A program made the position numbers and the translations under genes. 64,000 nucleotides of DNA, from contig CP150575.1 in assembly GCA_049487715.1 (NCBI GenBank), positions 526,030-590,029 of the forward strand, read 5' to 3'. Below, piece after piece: positions 34,793-44,632 of this stretch. How positions within the stretch are numbered: the first letter of the stretch is position 1; each line of letters starts with the position of its first letter. Origin of the DNA: Pycnococcus provasolii (taxonomy: Eukaryota; Chlorophyta; Pseudoscourfieldiophyceae; Pseudoscourfieldiales). The notes beneath the pieces are model-generated. The model made no database searches. It was not told the DNA's origin and saw only the letters and a program-made list of their open reading frames with translations.

Positions 34793-36652
34793 ATGTCCCC
34801 TCTCCTCCGTGTCCGGGTGTCGGCGGCGCCACGCCCGCGGAGCAGCGGTAGCGCCTACAGCAATCCTCCTCGCGCACACGCACGGCGCGGGTGGTCTCTC
34901 GCCGCAGCAGCTTCTTCGGCAGCTTCCACTTGGCGCATATTTGACGTCAAGGTGGACCCCGACGCGGACCCGGGCAAGGACTATCATGGTAGTAGTGAGC
35001 CGCTCATGCACGCACTCCAGAAGAGACTGAAGGCGAAGAAACCCTTGGCACACGCGGACGTGACTGTCGTGCGAAAAAGCATGGATGCAAGGAGAAAAGA
35101 AAACGCGTCGTTCGTCTATGTTGTCGACGTTCGCACGGACGCGCTCAAGGCGTGCGGCGTAAATGTGTCACGACTACGTCCCGGACCGAGACAGCAGCCG
35201 CTAAGAGAAGAGACGGCGACGCCTACGTCGCACAGGCGAGATCATGCTGAGGCTCCCATCCCGTTTCGCGTTGTCGTCGTGGGCGCCGGGCCGGCGGGGC
35301 TGTTCGCGGCGCTCGAGCTCGCTGAGGCGGGCGCGTCAGTGCGACTGCTTGAGCGCGGTAAAGGCGTCGAAAAGCGTGGCGCGTCTATCGGGGCACTATT
35401 TGCCAGACGTGTGCTGGACAATGAGTCAAACCTATGCTACGGTGAGGGTGGTGCGGGTACCTGGAGCGACGGGAAACTCACCACACGCATTGGCCGGAAC
35501 GCCGCGCCCGTGCGCAAGGTTCTCGACGCTCTCGTGCGCTTCGGCGCACCCGAGCGCATCTTGACGTCAGGTGCGCCGCATCTTGGCACAGACAATCTCG
35601 TCAGGCTGCTGCGCGCCTTTCGAGCTCATCTGCAGTCGCTAGGATGCTCGGTGGAATTCGACACCAAAGTCGACTCTCTCGTCGTGGAGGGTGGGCGATG
35701 CACGGGAGTGCGGCTGCACAATGGCGACGTGATGGAGGCGGATGCAGTCGTGCTTGCACCCGGGCACTCGGCTCGCGCGCTGTACGAGGGACTTGCAGCC
35801 TGTGGAGTGGAATTGCGCCCAAAGCCCTTTGCAATGGGATTCCGAGTCGAGCATCCTCAGGACGTCGTGGATCGCGCACAGTACGGCGAGCAGCTTGCGA
35901 TGCAGGTGGACCGAGGCCGCGGCAAAGTGCCCGTTGCGTCGTACTCGCTAGCCGCCAAGGTTGCAGATAGCAGCGGCATAGACCGTAGCGTCTACTCGTT
36001 TTGTATGTGTCCTGGTGGCCAGGTGGTGCCGACGAGCGTGCGCGAGGACGAGTTATGCGTGAATGGGATGTCATTCTCGCGCCGAGGGTCACCATGGGCC
36101 AATTCGGCACTCGTCTGCGAGGTTACGCCGGAAGATTGGGCACCGTTCGAGGGCAAGCACGGCGCACTTGCTGGGGTTGCATTGCAGAAAGACGCCGAGC
36201 GACGCGCGGCGGCGTTGGGAGGTGGCAACATGGTTGCACCCGCGCAGCGCCTCGTGGATTTCGTCGCTGGCAAAGGACCGAGCGACACTCTACCACGCAC
36301 GAGCTACCGACTGGGCGTGAAGGCTGCTGATATGGCTGACATATACCCTGCGCCGCTAACAGCAGCCTTGCGTGCCGCCGCCACACAGTTCGCGAAGCAT
36401 CTTGATGGTTTCTTGTGCGAAGAAGCTGTTTTAATTGGCGCGGAAACGAGGACGAGCGCCCCGGTGTGGATTGAACGAGATCGTACCACCCTCATGAGTG
36501 TCGTCGATGGGTTATTTCCATGTGGAGAAGGAGCTGGTCATGCAGGTGGCATCGTGTCTGCAGCTGTGGACGGCGTCAATGCAGGCGCCGCCGCGATGGC
36601 TTGGTTCTCTGCCGAGAAAGCTTGTAAAAAGACCAAGACCATAGGCGTGTAA
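34793..36652 (+). CDS. FAD-dependent oxidoreductase of the COG2509 type, organellar
   Basis: The protein has 619 residues. The chosen ATG (MSPLLRVRVSAAPRPRSSGS) gives an Arg/Ser-rich presequence of about 45 residues; earlier in-frame sequence is low complexity. An N-terminal ferredoxin-like segment (WRIFDVKVDPDADPGK... VVRKSMDARRKENASFVYVVDV) precedes the Rossmann FAD motif VVVGAGPAGLFAALELAEAG. Then follow GEGGAGTWSDGKLTTRIGR, GHSARALYEGL, FAMGFRVEHPQ, YSFCMCPGGQVVPTS and the closing FAD motif FPCGEGAGHAGGIVSAAVDG. Members are conserved in bacteria, algae and plants; the physiological substrate is unknown. Plastid or mitochondrial location is inferred. Confidence 0.88.
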   Translation: MSPLLRVRVSAAPRPRSSGSAYSNPPRAHARRGWSLAAAASSAASTWRIFDVKVDPDADPGKDYHGSSEPLMHALQKRLKAKKPLAHADVTVVRKSMDARRKENASFVYVVDVRTDALKACGVNVSRLRPGPRQQPLREETATPTSHRRDHAEAPIPFRVVVVGAGPAGLFAALELAEAGASVRLLERGKGVEKRGASIGALFARRVLDNESNLCYGEGGAGTWSDGKLTTRIGRNAAPVRKVLDALVRFGAPERILTSGAPHLGTDNLVRLLRAFRAHLQSLGCSVEFDTKVDSLVVEGGRCTGVRLHNGDVMEADAVVLAPGHSARALYEGLAACGVELRPKPFAMGFRVEHPQDVVDRAQYGEQLAMQVDRGRGKVPVASYSLAAKVADSSGIDRSVYSFCMCPGGQVVPTSVREDELCVNGMSFSRRGSPWANSALVCEVTPEDWAPFEGKHGALAGVALQKDAERRAAALGGGNMVAPAQRLVDFVAGKGPSDTLPRTSYRLGVKAADMADIYPAPLTAALRAAATQFAKHLDGFLCEEAVLIGAETRTSAPVWIERDRTTLMSVVDGLFPCGEGAGHAGGIVSAAVDGVNAGAAAMAWFSAEKACKKTKTIGV

Positions 36653-36769
36653 AATGTTATCATTTTTTTCAATTTTTATAAGTGTGTTGATGCAACATTA
36701 GCCGCGAGTGTCTTGCGAGCTCGCGGTCGGGTTGCAAGGGAGGGAATAGAATTTAACAGAGGTGATATC

Positions 36770-37690
36770 TTACACGGAGGTGACGTCGGTAACTTCGAAC
36801 GCCTGCGCGGGCGCGCGCACATCCGTGCTGTCACCCAGATTTTTGAACCCGGTATTTTGAAATACCGGGTTTCTCATATTCACCCACGCGTATCCACGGC
36901 GGTACGCGAAGTACGACCTGCCCACCCAGATTGCGCCCACAAAAGCAGCACCCACCGCGCCGGCAACGAGAACGGCGGCCCACCACGGCATCTCTCCGTC
37001 GCGGGAAGAGGGTGGCATGGCCGCCCTCTTATCCATCGGCGTGTACGAAACGAAGACGTTCCCGCCATTGTTGTGCGTGCCAGGGTCCGGGCACGTCGCA
37101 AACCTTGCACTGCACACGTCGGTCGAACATACCGACTCACTTGCAGCAACGAAGGTACTTCTTTTGTAGTCTCTGAAGTCTCTGCACTGCTTATCGCCCA
37201 TGCAACAGAGGCACGTGCATTCACCAGCCACTTGGCTTCCACCGAGGAAGTTGGCCATTGTTTGCGCACCGCTGTTGTGGTCACCTTCGTCCAAGCACGA
37301 AGCGAAACGCGCTTGGCAAACCGCCTTGCTGCACACCTCCTTCGACTTGGAGAGAAATCTTCCGGTGAAGTAGTCTCCCGCGTCGCAGCTCTTCTTGTCA
37401 TGGCAGCAGGAGCACTCGCAGTCCTCGTATGTCGCAAACACCTTGCCTGAGTTGTGCGACCCTTCGTCGGGACACTGCTGAAATCTCGCCCGACAGACGT
37501 CCGGGTTGCAGGTGGCGGGATTTCCCGCCATGAAGAAGTAGTCCTGCAGCTTGCACTCCGCCAACGAAGAGTCGGACTCCGTGTGACAGCAGCTGCACTT
37601 GCAGTCCCCGCTCGTGGCCGGGCCCTGCGCGTGTGCACTGAGGGCCACCGCCAGCACGAGGAGCGCGGATCGCAAGGCCATCGTCATCAT
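36770..37690 (-). CDS. Surface protein with three Cys-rich repeats and one membrane span
   Basis: The protein has 306 residues: a signal peptide (MALRSALLVLAVALSAHAQ), three tandem units of 55-65 residues, a transmembrane helix (WAAVLVAGAVGAAFVGAIWVG) and a 45-residue cytosolic tail with Tyr and Asn. Each unit follows CxCxCC, C, Y...F, VC...VCxARFxxC, DxGxHNxG, for example DVCRARFQQCPDEGSHNSG, AVCQARFASCLDEGDHNSG and DVCSARFATCPDPGTHNNG. I do not recognise the repeat. The even, regular cysteines indicate an extracellular disulfide-bonded module. The gene is divergent from the Fea1-like gene across a 635-base motif-rich promoter, suggesting co-regulation. Confidence 0.85.
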   Translation of the reverse strand: MMTMALRSALLVLAVALSAHAQGPATSGDCKCSCCHTESDSSLAECKLQDYFFMAGNPATCNPDVCRARFQQCPDEGSHNSGKVFATYEDCECSCCHDKKSCDAGDYFTGRFLSKSKEVCSKAVCQARFASCLDEGDHNSGAQTMANFLGGSQVAGECTCLCCMGDKQCRDFRDYKRSTFVAASESVCSTDVCSARFATCPDPGTHNNGGNVFVSYTPMDKRAAMPPSSRDGEMPWWAAVLVAGAVGAAFVGAIWVGRSYFAYRRGYAWVNMRNPVFQNTGFKNLGDSTDVRAPAQAFEVTDVTSV

Positions 37691-38325
37691 GGTTGTTCTA
37701 GTTATCTCCGGGGCAAGGGCGTTGGGGAGGGGGGAAGGCGGCGCCGCCCAGGAACGTGATTTTTATAACGTCACCACGTTCAGTTTCACCCGTCTCGGAC
37801 CAGAGCAAAAAGGCACGTGGCCCCCTGGGGAACGTGGCCCTTGCCACGTTCCCCCCCTCCCCTGGCCTTAAGGTTGCCTGTGGAACGTGGCAGCCCAATC
37901 AGCCAAACTTGAGAAAAAAAGGGGGTAATTTGAGGTATATTTTAGGTGTTTCTGGTCGTGTGATTAGGTCGGGTAGCCTCGAGAAATTGCCTTTTTCCCC
38001 TTGTGTCTCGTACAGGTGAATTTGGTCGGGGGAGGAATGCAGCCTTGCAGGCTGGTTGTAAAAACGTGGTTTTGGTTTTCCACATATGTTGAATTGTTGA
38101 TGGTGGCGCACGAAGGTCACTACCCTACCCTACACGCACTCCTCGCGCCTGGCACCTCTCGTGGCGCTACAAGTCGGGGCGTCCCCCAAATCCGGGCCAC
38201 CCGTGACCACGTGCCTTGGACCTCGTGCCCACGGCGTTACGCCTCGTTGGCCTCGTCGCCTCTCCGCTCCCTCCGATCAGCAAGAAGCGTTGCGTCCATT
38301 TCACCACAACCAACCCGGTACAACC
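37691..38325. promoter_or_regulatory. Divergent promoter with repeated GAACGTGG elements and a perfect 12-base inverted repeat
   Basis: Full GAACGTGG elements occur at 37829-37836 and 37883-37890. Reverse-orientation copies CCACGTTC occur at 37774-37781 and 37844-37851. Near copies are GGAACGTGAT (37751-37760) and GGCACGTGGCC (about 37812). Two of them form the perfect inverted repeat GGGGAACGTGGC (37827-37838) and GCCACGTTCCCC (37843-37854), separated by CCTT. A CCAAT sequence follows at about 37894. The ACGTGG core resembles plant bZIP sites. Binding is inferred. Confidence 0.6.
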
Positions 38326-40257
38326 ATGATGTACGCGCGCGTTCGAGCTCTGTGCGTTCTCGCCGTGTGCGCCGCCTCGGCCTCGGCCGCCACCACCCTT
38401 GGGCCGGCAGGCAACCAGTACACTGCCAGCGAAGACGTCTCCAACGAGCTGCAGTACTCCGCCAAGATGGGCGAGCTCTACACCGCGCTTAAGGCCAACA
38501 GCTGGGACGCGGCCAAGGAGCAGTACTTGACCTACTTCAAGACGTGGGCCGTTGGCGTCTCGAGCTTGAGCGGCGACGACGCCTCCAAGGTGAAAGCTTA
38601 CTTCGTTGGGGACAAGAAGAATGCCGCTGACTACATTCAGATGTCGCTAGACGGCACGGCGCCCTACACTGCAACTGCGGACGCTGCTCGCCAGGAGGCT
38701 GTGCAGAAGACGCTCTGGGACGACGTTGCGGTGCGCTACATTCTCTCGCACGCCAGCAAGGGCCACTGGGACAAGGCGGCCGCTCTTTACATTGGCGACA
38801 TGAAAAGTAGCCCGTACGGACGCGCGCAGAAGCGTGGCAACAACTACGATACTATGACGAACGGTGTCGCGAACGCGAACATCGACGCGATCAAAGCGCT
38901 CACTGCCAGGGACTACGCTGCTCTTCTGAAGTCGATTCACACGACGTACGCGCAGGCGACTCTTCGATACATGCACAAGCTTGACGGTGACAAGAAGGCT
39001 GGCATGGGTGAGGGTACGACCGCAGGCTCGCCGTGGGACCACGAGGGCGAGGGCTACGCGTTTGCTCGCGTGGTTGCGCCGTACGTGTCTGCGAAAGATG
39101 CTGGCGGCATGGATGCCATCCTGGCGGAGTACACGCCCGGTGGTAGCATCGGCGACAGGCTTTATTGCAAGACGCTCAGGGTGCTGCAGGGTGCGATTCC
39201 CGACGTGACGGCGACGTCGAACTTCGGAACGCTCGAGAAGACGGAGGACACCAAGTGCTGGGAGGTGGCCTCATTTTTTGCACCAGTTTACACGTCATCT
39301 TCAGACGTCTCCAACGAGGTGCAGTACTCCGCCAAGGTGAGCGAGATCTACACCGCGCTTAAGGACGTGGAAGGACGCAGCTGGGACGTGGTCAAGTCGA
39401 TGTATAATACCTACTTCAAGACGTGGGCCGTTGGCATCTCGAGCTTGAGCGGCGACGACGCCTCCAAGGTGAAAGCGTACTTCAAGGGGGACAAGAAGAA
39501 TGCCGCTGACTACATTCAGATGTCGCTAGACGGCACGGCGCCCTACACTGCAGGCCCTGCAGACCCTGCTCGCGCGGAGGCTGTGCAGAAGACGCTCTGG
39601 GACGACGTTGCGGTGCGCTACATTCTCTCGCACGCCAGCAAGGGCCACTGGGACAAGGCGGCCGCTCTTTACCTTGGCAACATGAAGAACAGCCCGTACG
39701 GACGCGCGCAGAAGCGTGGCAACAACTACGGTACTATGACGAACGGTGTCGCGAACGCGAACATCGACGCGATCAAGGCGCTCAATGCCAAGGACTACGC
39801 TGCTCTTCTGAAGTCGATTCACACGACGTACGCGCAGGCGACTCTTCGATACATGTACAAGCTTGACGTCGACAAGAAGGCTGGCATGGGTGAGGGTACG
39901 ACCGCAGGCTCGCCGTGGGACCACGAGGGCGAGGGCTACGCGTTTGCTCGCGTGGTTGCGCCGTACGTGTCTGCGAAAGATGCTGGCGGCATGGATGCCA
40001 TCCTGGCGGAGTACACGCCCGGTGGTAGCATCGGCGACAGGCTTTACTGCAAGACGCTCAATGTGCTGCAGGGTGCGATTCCCGACGTGACGGCGACGTC
40101 GAACTTCGGAACGCTCGAGAAGACGAATCCTGCGGACTGCAAGGATACGGATGCATTCAAGGGATCCAAGGTGGCAGACTCGTCGTCGTCGGCCGCCTCG
40201 CTTGGATGCATGGGCGTGCTTGGTGCGACAATGCTGCTCACCGCGGCGGCTCACTAA
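38326..40257 (+). CDS. Fea1-like secreted protein with internal duplication and GPI-type C-terminus
   Basis: The protein has 643 residues. A signal peptide (MMYARVRALCVLAVCAASASA) is followed by two copies of a ~290-residue domain, about 25-320 and 325-615, then a small-residue patch and hydrophobic end (LGCMGVLGATMLLTAAAH) typical of a GPI signal. Each copy contains LWDDVAVRYILSHASKGHWDKAAALY, SPYGRAQKRGNNY, HTTYAQATLRYM, EGYAFARVVAPYVSAKDAG and GDRLYCKTL..LQGAIPDV. This order resembles the Chlamydomonas low-iron-inducible Fea1/H43 periplasmic family (PF07692), an assignment made from recall. Fea1 proteins aid iron uptake at the cell surface. The copies are nearly identical at DNA level, implying recent duplication or conversion. 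Confidence 0.75.
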   Translation: MMYARVRALCVLAVCAASASAATTLGPAGNQYTASEDVSNELQYSAKMGELYTALKANSWDAAKEQYLTYFKTWAVGVSSLSGDDASKVKAYFVGDKKNAADYIQMSLDGTAPYTATADAARQEAVQKTLWDDVAVRYILSHASKGHWDKAAALYIGDMKSSPYGRAQKRGNNYDTMTNGVANANIDAIKALTARDYAALLKSIHTTYAQATLRYMHKLDGDKKAGMGEGTTAGSPWDHEGEGYAFARVVAPYVSAKDAGGMDAILAEYTPGGSIGDRLYCKTLRVLQGAIPDVTATSNFGTLEKTEDTKCWEVASFFAPVYTSSSDVSNEVQYSAKVSEIYTALKDVEGRSWDVVKSMYNTYFKTWAVGISSLSGDDASKVKAYFKGDKKNAADYIQMSLDGTAPYTAGPADPARAEAVQKTLWDDVAVRYILSHASKGHWDKAAALYLGNMKNSPYGRAQKRGNNYGTMTNGVANANIDAIKALNAKDYAALLKSIHTTYAQATLRYMYKLDVDKKAGMGEGTTAGSPWDHEGEGYAFARVVAPYVSAKDAGGMDAILAEYTPGGSIGDRLYCKTLNVLQGAIPDVTATSNFGTLEKTNPADCKDTDAFKGSKVADSSSSAASLGCMGVLGATMLLTAAAH

Positions 40258-40426
40258 ATGGCATGGTATCGCAATATTTATAAATGATATATATTGATAT
40301 TGATATTGATGATGATATATTTATCACAATATAATAAAGGGGTTGAGTGTTGTGGGATCAATGGGCAAATGAACACAAATAAAAGTAGCAAAAAAGTGAG
40401 TTTTTCTAAAAAATGTCAGGTACGAA

Positions 40427-41560
40427 TTATCGCCCGTACCACCGCATCGAATCACGCAAGCCGCGCAACATCGTCCTCTGCGAAACGACGCTCCTTACTC
40501 GCGGCGTTTCCATTTCCAGCGCCGTGAGCATCGGCACCTTGAGCTTTTCGAGCTGCGCCTTAACGTCCGGTGGTAGCATGTCCTTCGCTCGGCTACGATA
40601 CATCTCGCATCCCATCAGCAGGCCAAGCATTTCAGCCGTCATCTGAATCACGTATCTGCATCCCACGCAGTCGGACTCCGATATCACATCTACGTGCGCA
40701 TGAAGCACCGCGACGATACTCGCGACGAATCCATGTTCGATCATGAGGTTCAGCACGCGCTGCTCGTCGTACTCGTCCGTCGAGCAGCGCTGCAGCACGG
40801 CATGTGTGATGGCGAGCGACTGCACAAACGGCGCGCGGCGTGCGCGAGCGAGCGCCGTTTCCTCGTTTGACTCACGCAGCAGTGGCTCAAGCTGCGTGAT
40901 GATGGGCGCTTCGATCGTGTCGTCAAATGGCAAGTGTCTCGCGCACGACGCAAGCTCGCTTCCCACAGCCTCAAATACGAGAGGCAGGTCGCACACTTGT
41001 AGTGCCTCGATACTGTAGAAGGCGGTTGCGAGGAGCGAGGCGGCGCACGTGATGAAGGACGCGAGCACGTCGCTCGCCTGCACGTTGTTGTTCCAGCCAT
41101 GTCTTGCGCACGCGGCGTCAAACACGTCCCTGAGCCGTTCCGAGTTTTGGTGTCGCAGTGTAGAAGCCGCGTGCAAGAGGTGGCAGAGGAGGTTGAGCTT
41201 TCCATCCTCGACTAGAATTCGAATTGCAGGCTCGTGTCTATCCCACAGCGTCGTCATGGGCTGCGGCCTAAACATGACGTCTTCCTTTTTCTTTCCAGCG
41301 CTATGCTGGGCCGCACACGCGCTTGCGACAGCTTCTAGTCGCACGAGCGTCTGCGCGACGCTGAGCCACTCGTTCGTCAGGACGTCGCACGGGTATATGC
41401 GCGTGACGAGCGCCTGCACCTCCGCGTTGGTGAGGACGACCACGCCAGGTTTGAGCGGCTCCGCGCCGCCCGCTGCCGCGCCCGTGCCATCTGTGGGGAG
41501 GTATAGCTTGAGTTTCGCGAGTCTCTCCTCGACGGTGGGCATCCCCTCGAGGTTGGGCAT
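40427..41560 (-). CDS. Hypothetical armadillo-like helical protein, 377 residues
   Basis: Starts MPNLEGMPTVEERLAKLKLYLP; the Met seven residues later is an alternative. The rest is regular amphipathic helix with Leu/Ala/Cys spacing suggestive of an ARM/HEAT solenoid, for example HEPAIRILVEDGKLNLLCHLLHAAS and LASFITCAASLLATAFYSIEALQ. No catalytic motif and no named family is recognised. It is convergent with the Fea1-like gene. Confidence 0.65.
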   Translation of the reverse strand: MPNLEGMPTVEERLAKLKLYLPTDGTGAAAGGAEPLKPGVVVLTNAEVQALVTRIYPCDVLTNEWLSVAQTLVRLEAVASACAAQHSAGKKKEDVMFRPQPMTTLWDRHEPAIRILVEDGKLNLLCHLLHAASTLRHQNSERLRDVFDAACARHGWNNNVQASDVLASFITCAASLLATAFYSIEALQVCDLPLVFEAVGSELASCARHLPFDDTIEAPIITQLEPLLRESNEETALARARRAPFVQSLAITHAVLQRCSTDEYDEQRVLNLMIEHGFVASIVAVLHAHVDVISESDCVGCRYVIQMTAEMLGLLMGCEMYRSRAKDMLPPDVKAQLEKLKVPMLTALEMETPRVRSVVSQRTMLRGLRDSMRWYGR

Positions 41561-41764
41561 GTCGTGTGGTTGAGCGAGGTAAGGTAAAGTTTACTCTTAA
41601 GGTGAGGGGCCCGTGAGAGAACCAGAGGGGGACGAAAGAAAAGAAAAGAAAAGGGGAGAAAAAGGGTGATCGCGCTGATTGCATGTTTTTAATGAGTTCC
41701 CACTCCGCCTCTCCTCTCCGGTCTCCAACCTCCCCTCCCTCCTCCCTCCAAAACTAACACTCGC

Positions 41765-41797
41765 ACCCTAACCCTAACCCTAACCCTAACCCTAACA
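41765..41797 (-). repeat. Interstitial telomeric repeat, five CCCTAA units
   Basis: ACCCTAA-type units lie about 50 bases upstream of the RCC1-repeat gene start, between two divergent genes. Confidence 0.93.
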
Positions 41798-41845
41798 GGC
41801 CCTGCGCCTGCTCTCCTCCTCCGTGACCTGTGAGGTCACCATACG

Positions 41846-43001
41846 ATGACGCGCGAAAGTGACGCGGCGGACGGCGAGCACTGGGACGTCTGGCAGGCGT
41901 TCCTGTCGTGGTGGAGAGTGACGTCGCGCGAGAGAAGACGGGCGACTTTCGCGCGGCACTCGCAGTGCGCGATGCTCTCGGCGACGTCGGGCGTTTGTGT
42001 CGCAATCAAGGATGACGGAACTCTCTTCAGCTGGGGATCGTCGCAGCTGGACTTGCGCGACTTGAACAACGCGAGAGCGCCGTTCGCCGCAGTCAGCACC
42101 GGGTGCCCAACGCTGCAACGCCTCGCGGACGGCGAAGTGCCGTCGGTGGTGGCGCTCGGGCTCGACGGACGGGTTGCGTGTGTAAGTCTACAGTCTAGGC
42201 ATACGCATATGTACCACCAGTGACCGGCGCATCAACACTAACGCACGAACCAACAAACAGGCGGGGAACAACGAGTACGGGCAAGCACCACCTGAAGGCT
42301 TGGAAGGAAATGACTTTGTCGCCGTCTCGACGGGCGGGTCCCATACGCTCGCACTTCGTGTCGATGGAAGCTGTGCTTGCTACGGACTGAACGACCACGC
42401 ACAGGCGCCACCGAACGGCGTCGTTGGCCCGTTTCGGGCCATCGCAGCTGGTGGACGTCACTCCCTGGGTCTTACGATGGACGGGAGTCGCGTCTTGTGC
42501 TGGGGTTGGAATCGACACGGGCAGGCGCCTAACCCTGACGCGATTCAAGGCCCGTTCGTTGCGATCAGTGCAGGCATCCGGCACAGCCTCGCGATTCGCG
42601 TCGACGGCTCCGTCGCTTGCTGGGGCGACAATAGCAATCAGCAGGCTCCTTCTCGCGACGTGCGAGGACCATTTGTCGGTGTCGCAGCGGGCGACCGTCA
42701 CAGCTGCGCGATTCGCGTCGACGGCTCGGTGGCTTGCTGGGGCGACAACAGCAGAGGCCAAGCTCCTCGCGTTCGCATATTTCCAGCGCCTGGAGGTGCC
42801 GCGGCTGTATGCTGTGCCGCGGGAGTTTCACTCGCAGTCAGGCCGGATGGAGGTGTGACGCCGTGGGGAGACCCTACGTACCGCCCGCCAGAAGACGTCC
42901 TCGTGCTTCGGTTGAATCGTCCCACCGTTCCGGCGAGCAGTGGATCTGCCGTGGCGTCGTCGTCATATGCAGCACCAGCAGTATCCTATCTCGTCCTATA
43001 A
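41846..43001 (+). CDS. RCC1-repeat beta-propeller protein, two exons (41846-42181, 42261-43001)
   Basis: The protein has 358 residues. Exon 1 encodes MTRESDAADGEHWDVW and the first repeat (VCVAIKDDGTLFSWGS, VVALGLDGRVAC). A 79-base phase 0 intron starts GTAAGT and ends AACAG. Exon 2 continues AGNNEYGQAPPEG with at least five repeats of about 37 residues: GPFVAISAGIRHSLAIRVDG followed by SVACWGDNSNQQAP. These are RCC1/BLIP-type blades. RCC1 proteins can be Ran exchange factors, but many single-propeller algal copies have unknown partners. Very regular repeats suggest recent internal expansion. The propeller is short of the canonical seven clear blades unless weak blades at either end are counted. 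Confidence 0.87.
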
Positions 43002-43249
43002 AACAAAACGACTCCCTGATAAATTAATCCGTACCCGTGTAACTTAAGAAAACCAAAACAATGTCGACTGTATGGAGAGCTCATCTTATATGCATGTGCA
43101 AATCAAGTCCAATTATTACACACGTGTGCAACACAACATCATCGTCATCATCATCATGCTCGCGTTTCAATCATACGCGCGTTCGTTCGTGTATCATTTT
43201 TCAATCTCCCTCACCAAGCCCTTGCAACTCTTACGTCTGCGCGCAATTA

Positions 43250-44632
43250 TCATCCGAGCAGCTCGTCGTCTTCGTCGTTGAATTCGTCGTCGTCGTGTGC
43301 CGTCGCGTCCTGGTATTGGTGGTACTCCGCGATGAGGTCGTTTTCGTTCGACTCCGCCTCGGTAAATTCCATCTCGTCCATGCCCTCTCCCGTGTACCAG
43401 TGGAGGAAAGCCTTGCGCCTGAACATTGCGCTGAATTGCTCGGAGATGCGCTCAAACACGCTGGCGATCGCGGTGTTGTTCCCGATGAAAGTGGCGCTCA
43501 TGTCAGTCCCGGGCACCTTCTGCGGCACGTTGCACACCGTCGTCTTGATGCTGTTCGGGATCCACTCGACGAAGTATGCACTATTCTTGGCCTGCACCTT
43601 CTGCATCTCCTCCTCCACAGCCTGTGTGGACACCTTGCCGCGGAAGATGGCGGATGCGGTGAGATAGCGTCCGTTGCGTGGGTCGCATCCGGCGAACACG
43701 TTGCTCGGGCTGAAGATCTGCTGCGTGAGATCTGGAACCGTGACCTTACGGTAATTAGAACCTGCGCGGCTCGTGAGAGGCGCGAATCCAATCGTGAAGA
43801 AGTGCAGACGTGGGAAGGGAATGAGGTTCACGCCGAGCTTGCGGAGATCGGAGTTGAGCTGCCCTGGAAAGCGCAGGCAGCACGTGATTCCACCCATCAC
43901 CGCGGAGACGAGGTGGTTGAGGTCGCCGAACGTCGGCTGTTCGAGCTTCAGTGTCTTGTAGCATATGTCGTACAGCGCCTCGTTGTCAATCACCATAACC
44001 TCGTCCGCATTCTCGACAAGCTGGTGGATGGAGAGCGTGGCGTTGTACGGCTCCACGACGACGTCGCTCACCTTGGGAGACGGGAAGATGGGAAATGACA
44101 TCATGATGCGGTCAGGGTACTCCTCGCGCAGCTTCGAGATGAGCAGCGTTCCCATGCCGCTGCCGGTACCACCACCGAGGCTGTGGCACACCTGGAAGCC
44201 CTGCAGGCAGTCGCAGTCCTCCGCCTCCTTGCGCGTGACATCGAGCGCCTGGTCGATGATCTCAGCACCCTCGGTGTAGTGCCCCTTCGCCCAGTTATTT
44301 CCCGCTCCACTGCTGCCCTTGACGATGTTGTCAGGCTTGAAGAGCGTTCCGTAGCGGCTCGAGTTGATGGTGTCGACGACAGATGGCTCGAGATCCATCA
44401 TGATTGCTCGAGGCACGTACCGATTTCCCGACGCCTCCGTGAAGTACACGCCAATGTTCTCGAGCAGCGTCTCCGCGTTCTTGCCCACAACGCGTCCGGG
44501 CTCGAGCACATTCCCGGCGACGTCGAAGTGACCATCTGGGTCAATTTCGTGCTCCTGCGCAATCACCTCCCAGAACTTCGCGCCCACCTGATTTCCAGCC
44601 TGTCCAGCCTGAATGTGCACAATTTCGCGCAT
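43250..44632 (-). CDS. TUBB: Beta-tubulin, divergent, with an insertion in the N-terminal loop
   Basis: Forms microtubules as a heterodimer with alpha-tubulin. The protein has 460 residues against about 445 usual. It begins with the MREI autoregulation tetrapeptide and contains [62 protein letters not shown] and an acidic tail ([14 protein letters not shown]). Compared with typical beta-tubulin, residue 12 is Ala (QAGQAGNQ) rather than Cys. About 13 extra residues lie near 38-60 ([16 protein letters not shown]). The region 205-235 is unusually divergent ([29 protein letters not shown]). It is still clearly a beta-type. The gene is intronless. Confidence 0.95.
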   Translation of the reverse strand: MREIVHIQAGQAGNQVGAKFWEVIAQEHEIDPDGHFDVAGNVLEPGRVVGKNAETLLENIGVYFTEASGNRYVPRAIMMDLEPSVVDTINSSRYGTLFKPDNIVKGSSGAGNNWAKGHYTEGAEIIDQALDVTRKEAEDCDCLQGFQVCHSLGGGTGSGMGTLLISKLREEYPDRIMMSFPIFPSPKVSDVVVEPYNATLSIHQLVENADEVMVIDNEALYDICYKTLKLEQPTFGDLNHLVSAVMGGITCCLRFPGQLNSDLRKLGVNLIPFPRLHFFTIGFAPLTSRAGSNYRKVTVPDLTQQIFSPSNVFAGCDPRNGRYLTASAIFRGKVSTQAVEEEMQKVQAKNSAYFVEWIPNSIKTTVCNVPQKVPGTDMSATFIGNNTAIASVFERISEQFSAMFRRKAFLHWYTGEGMDEMEFTEAESNENDLIAEYHQYQDATAHDDDEFNDEDDELLG

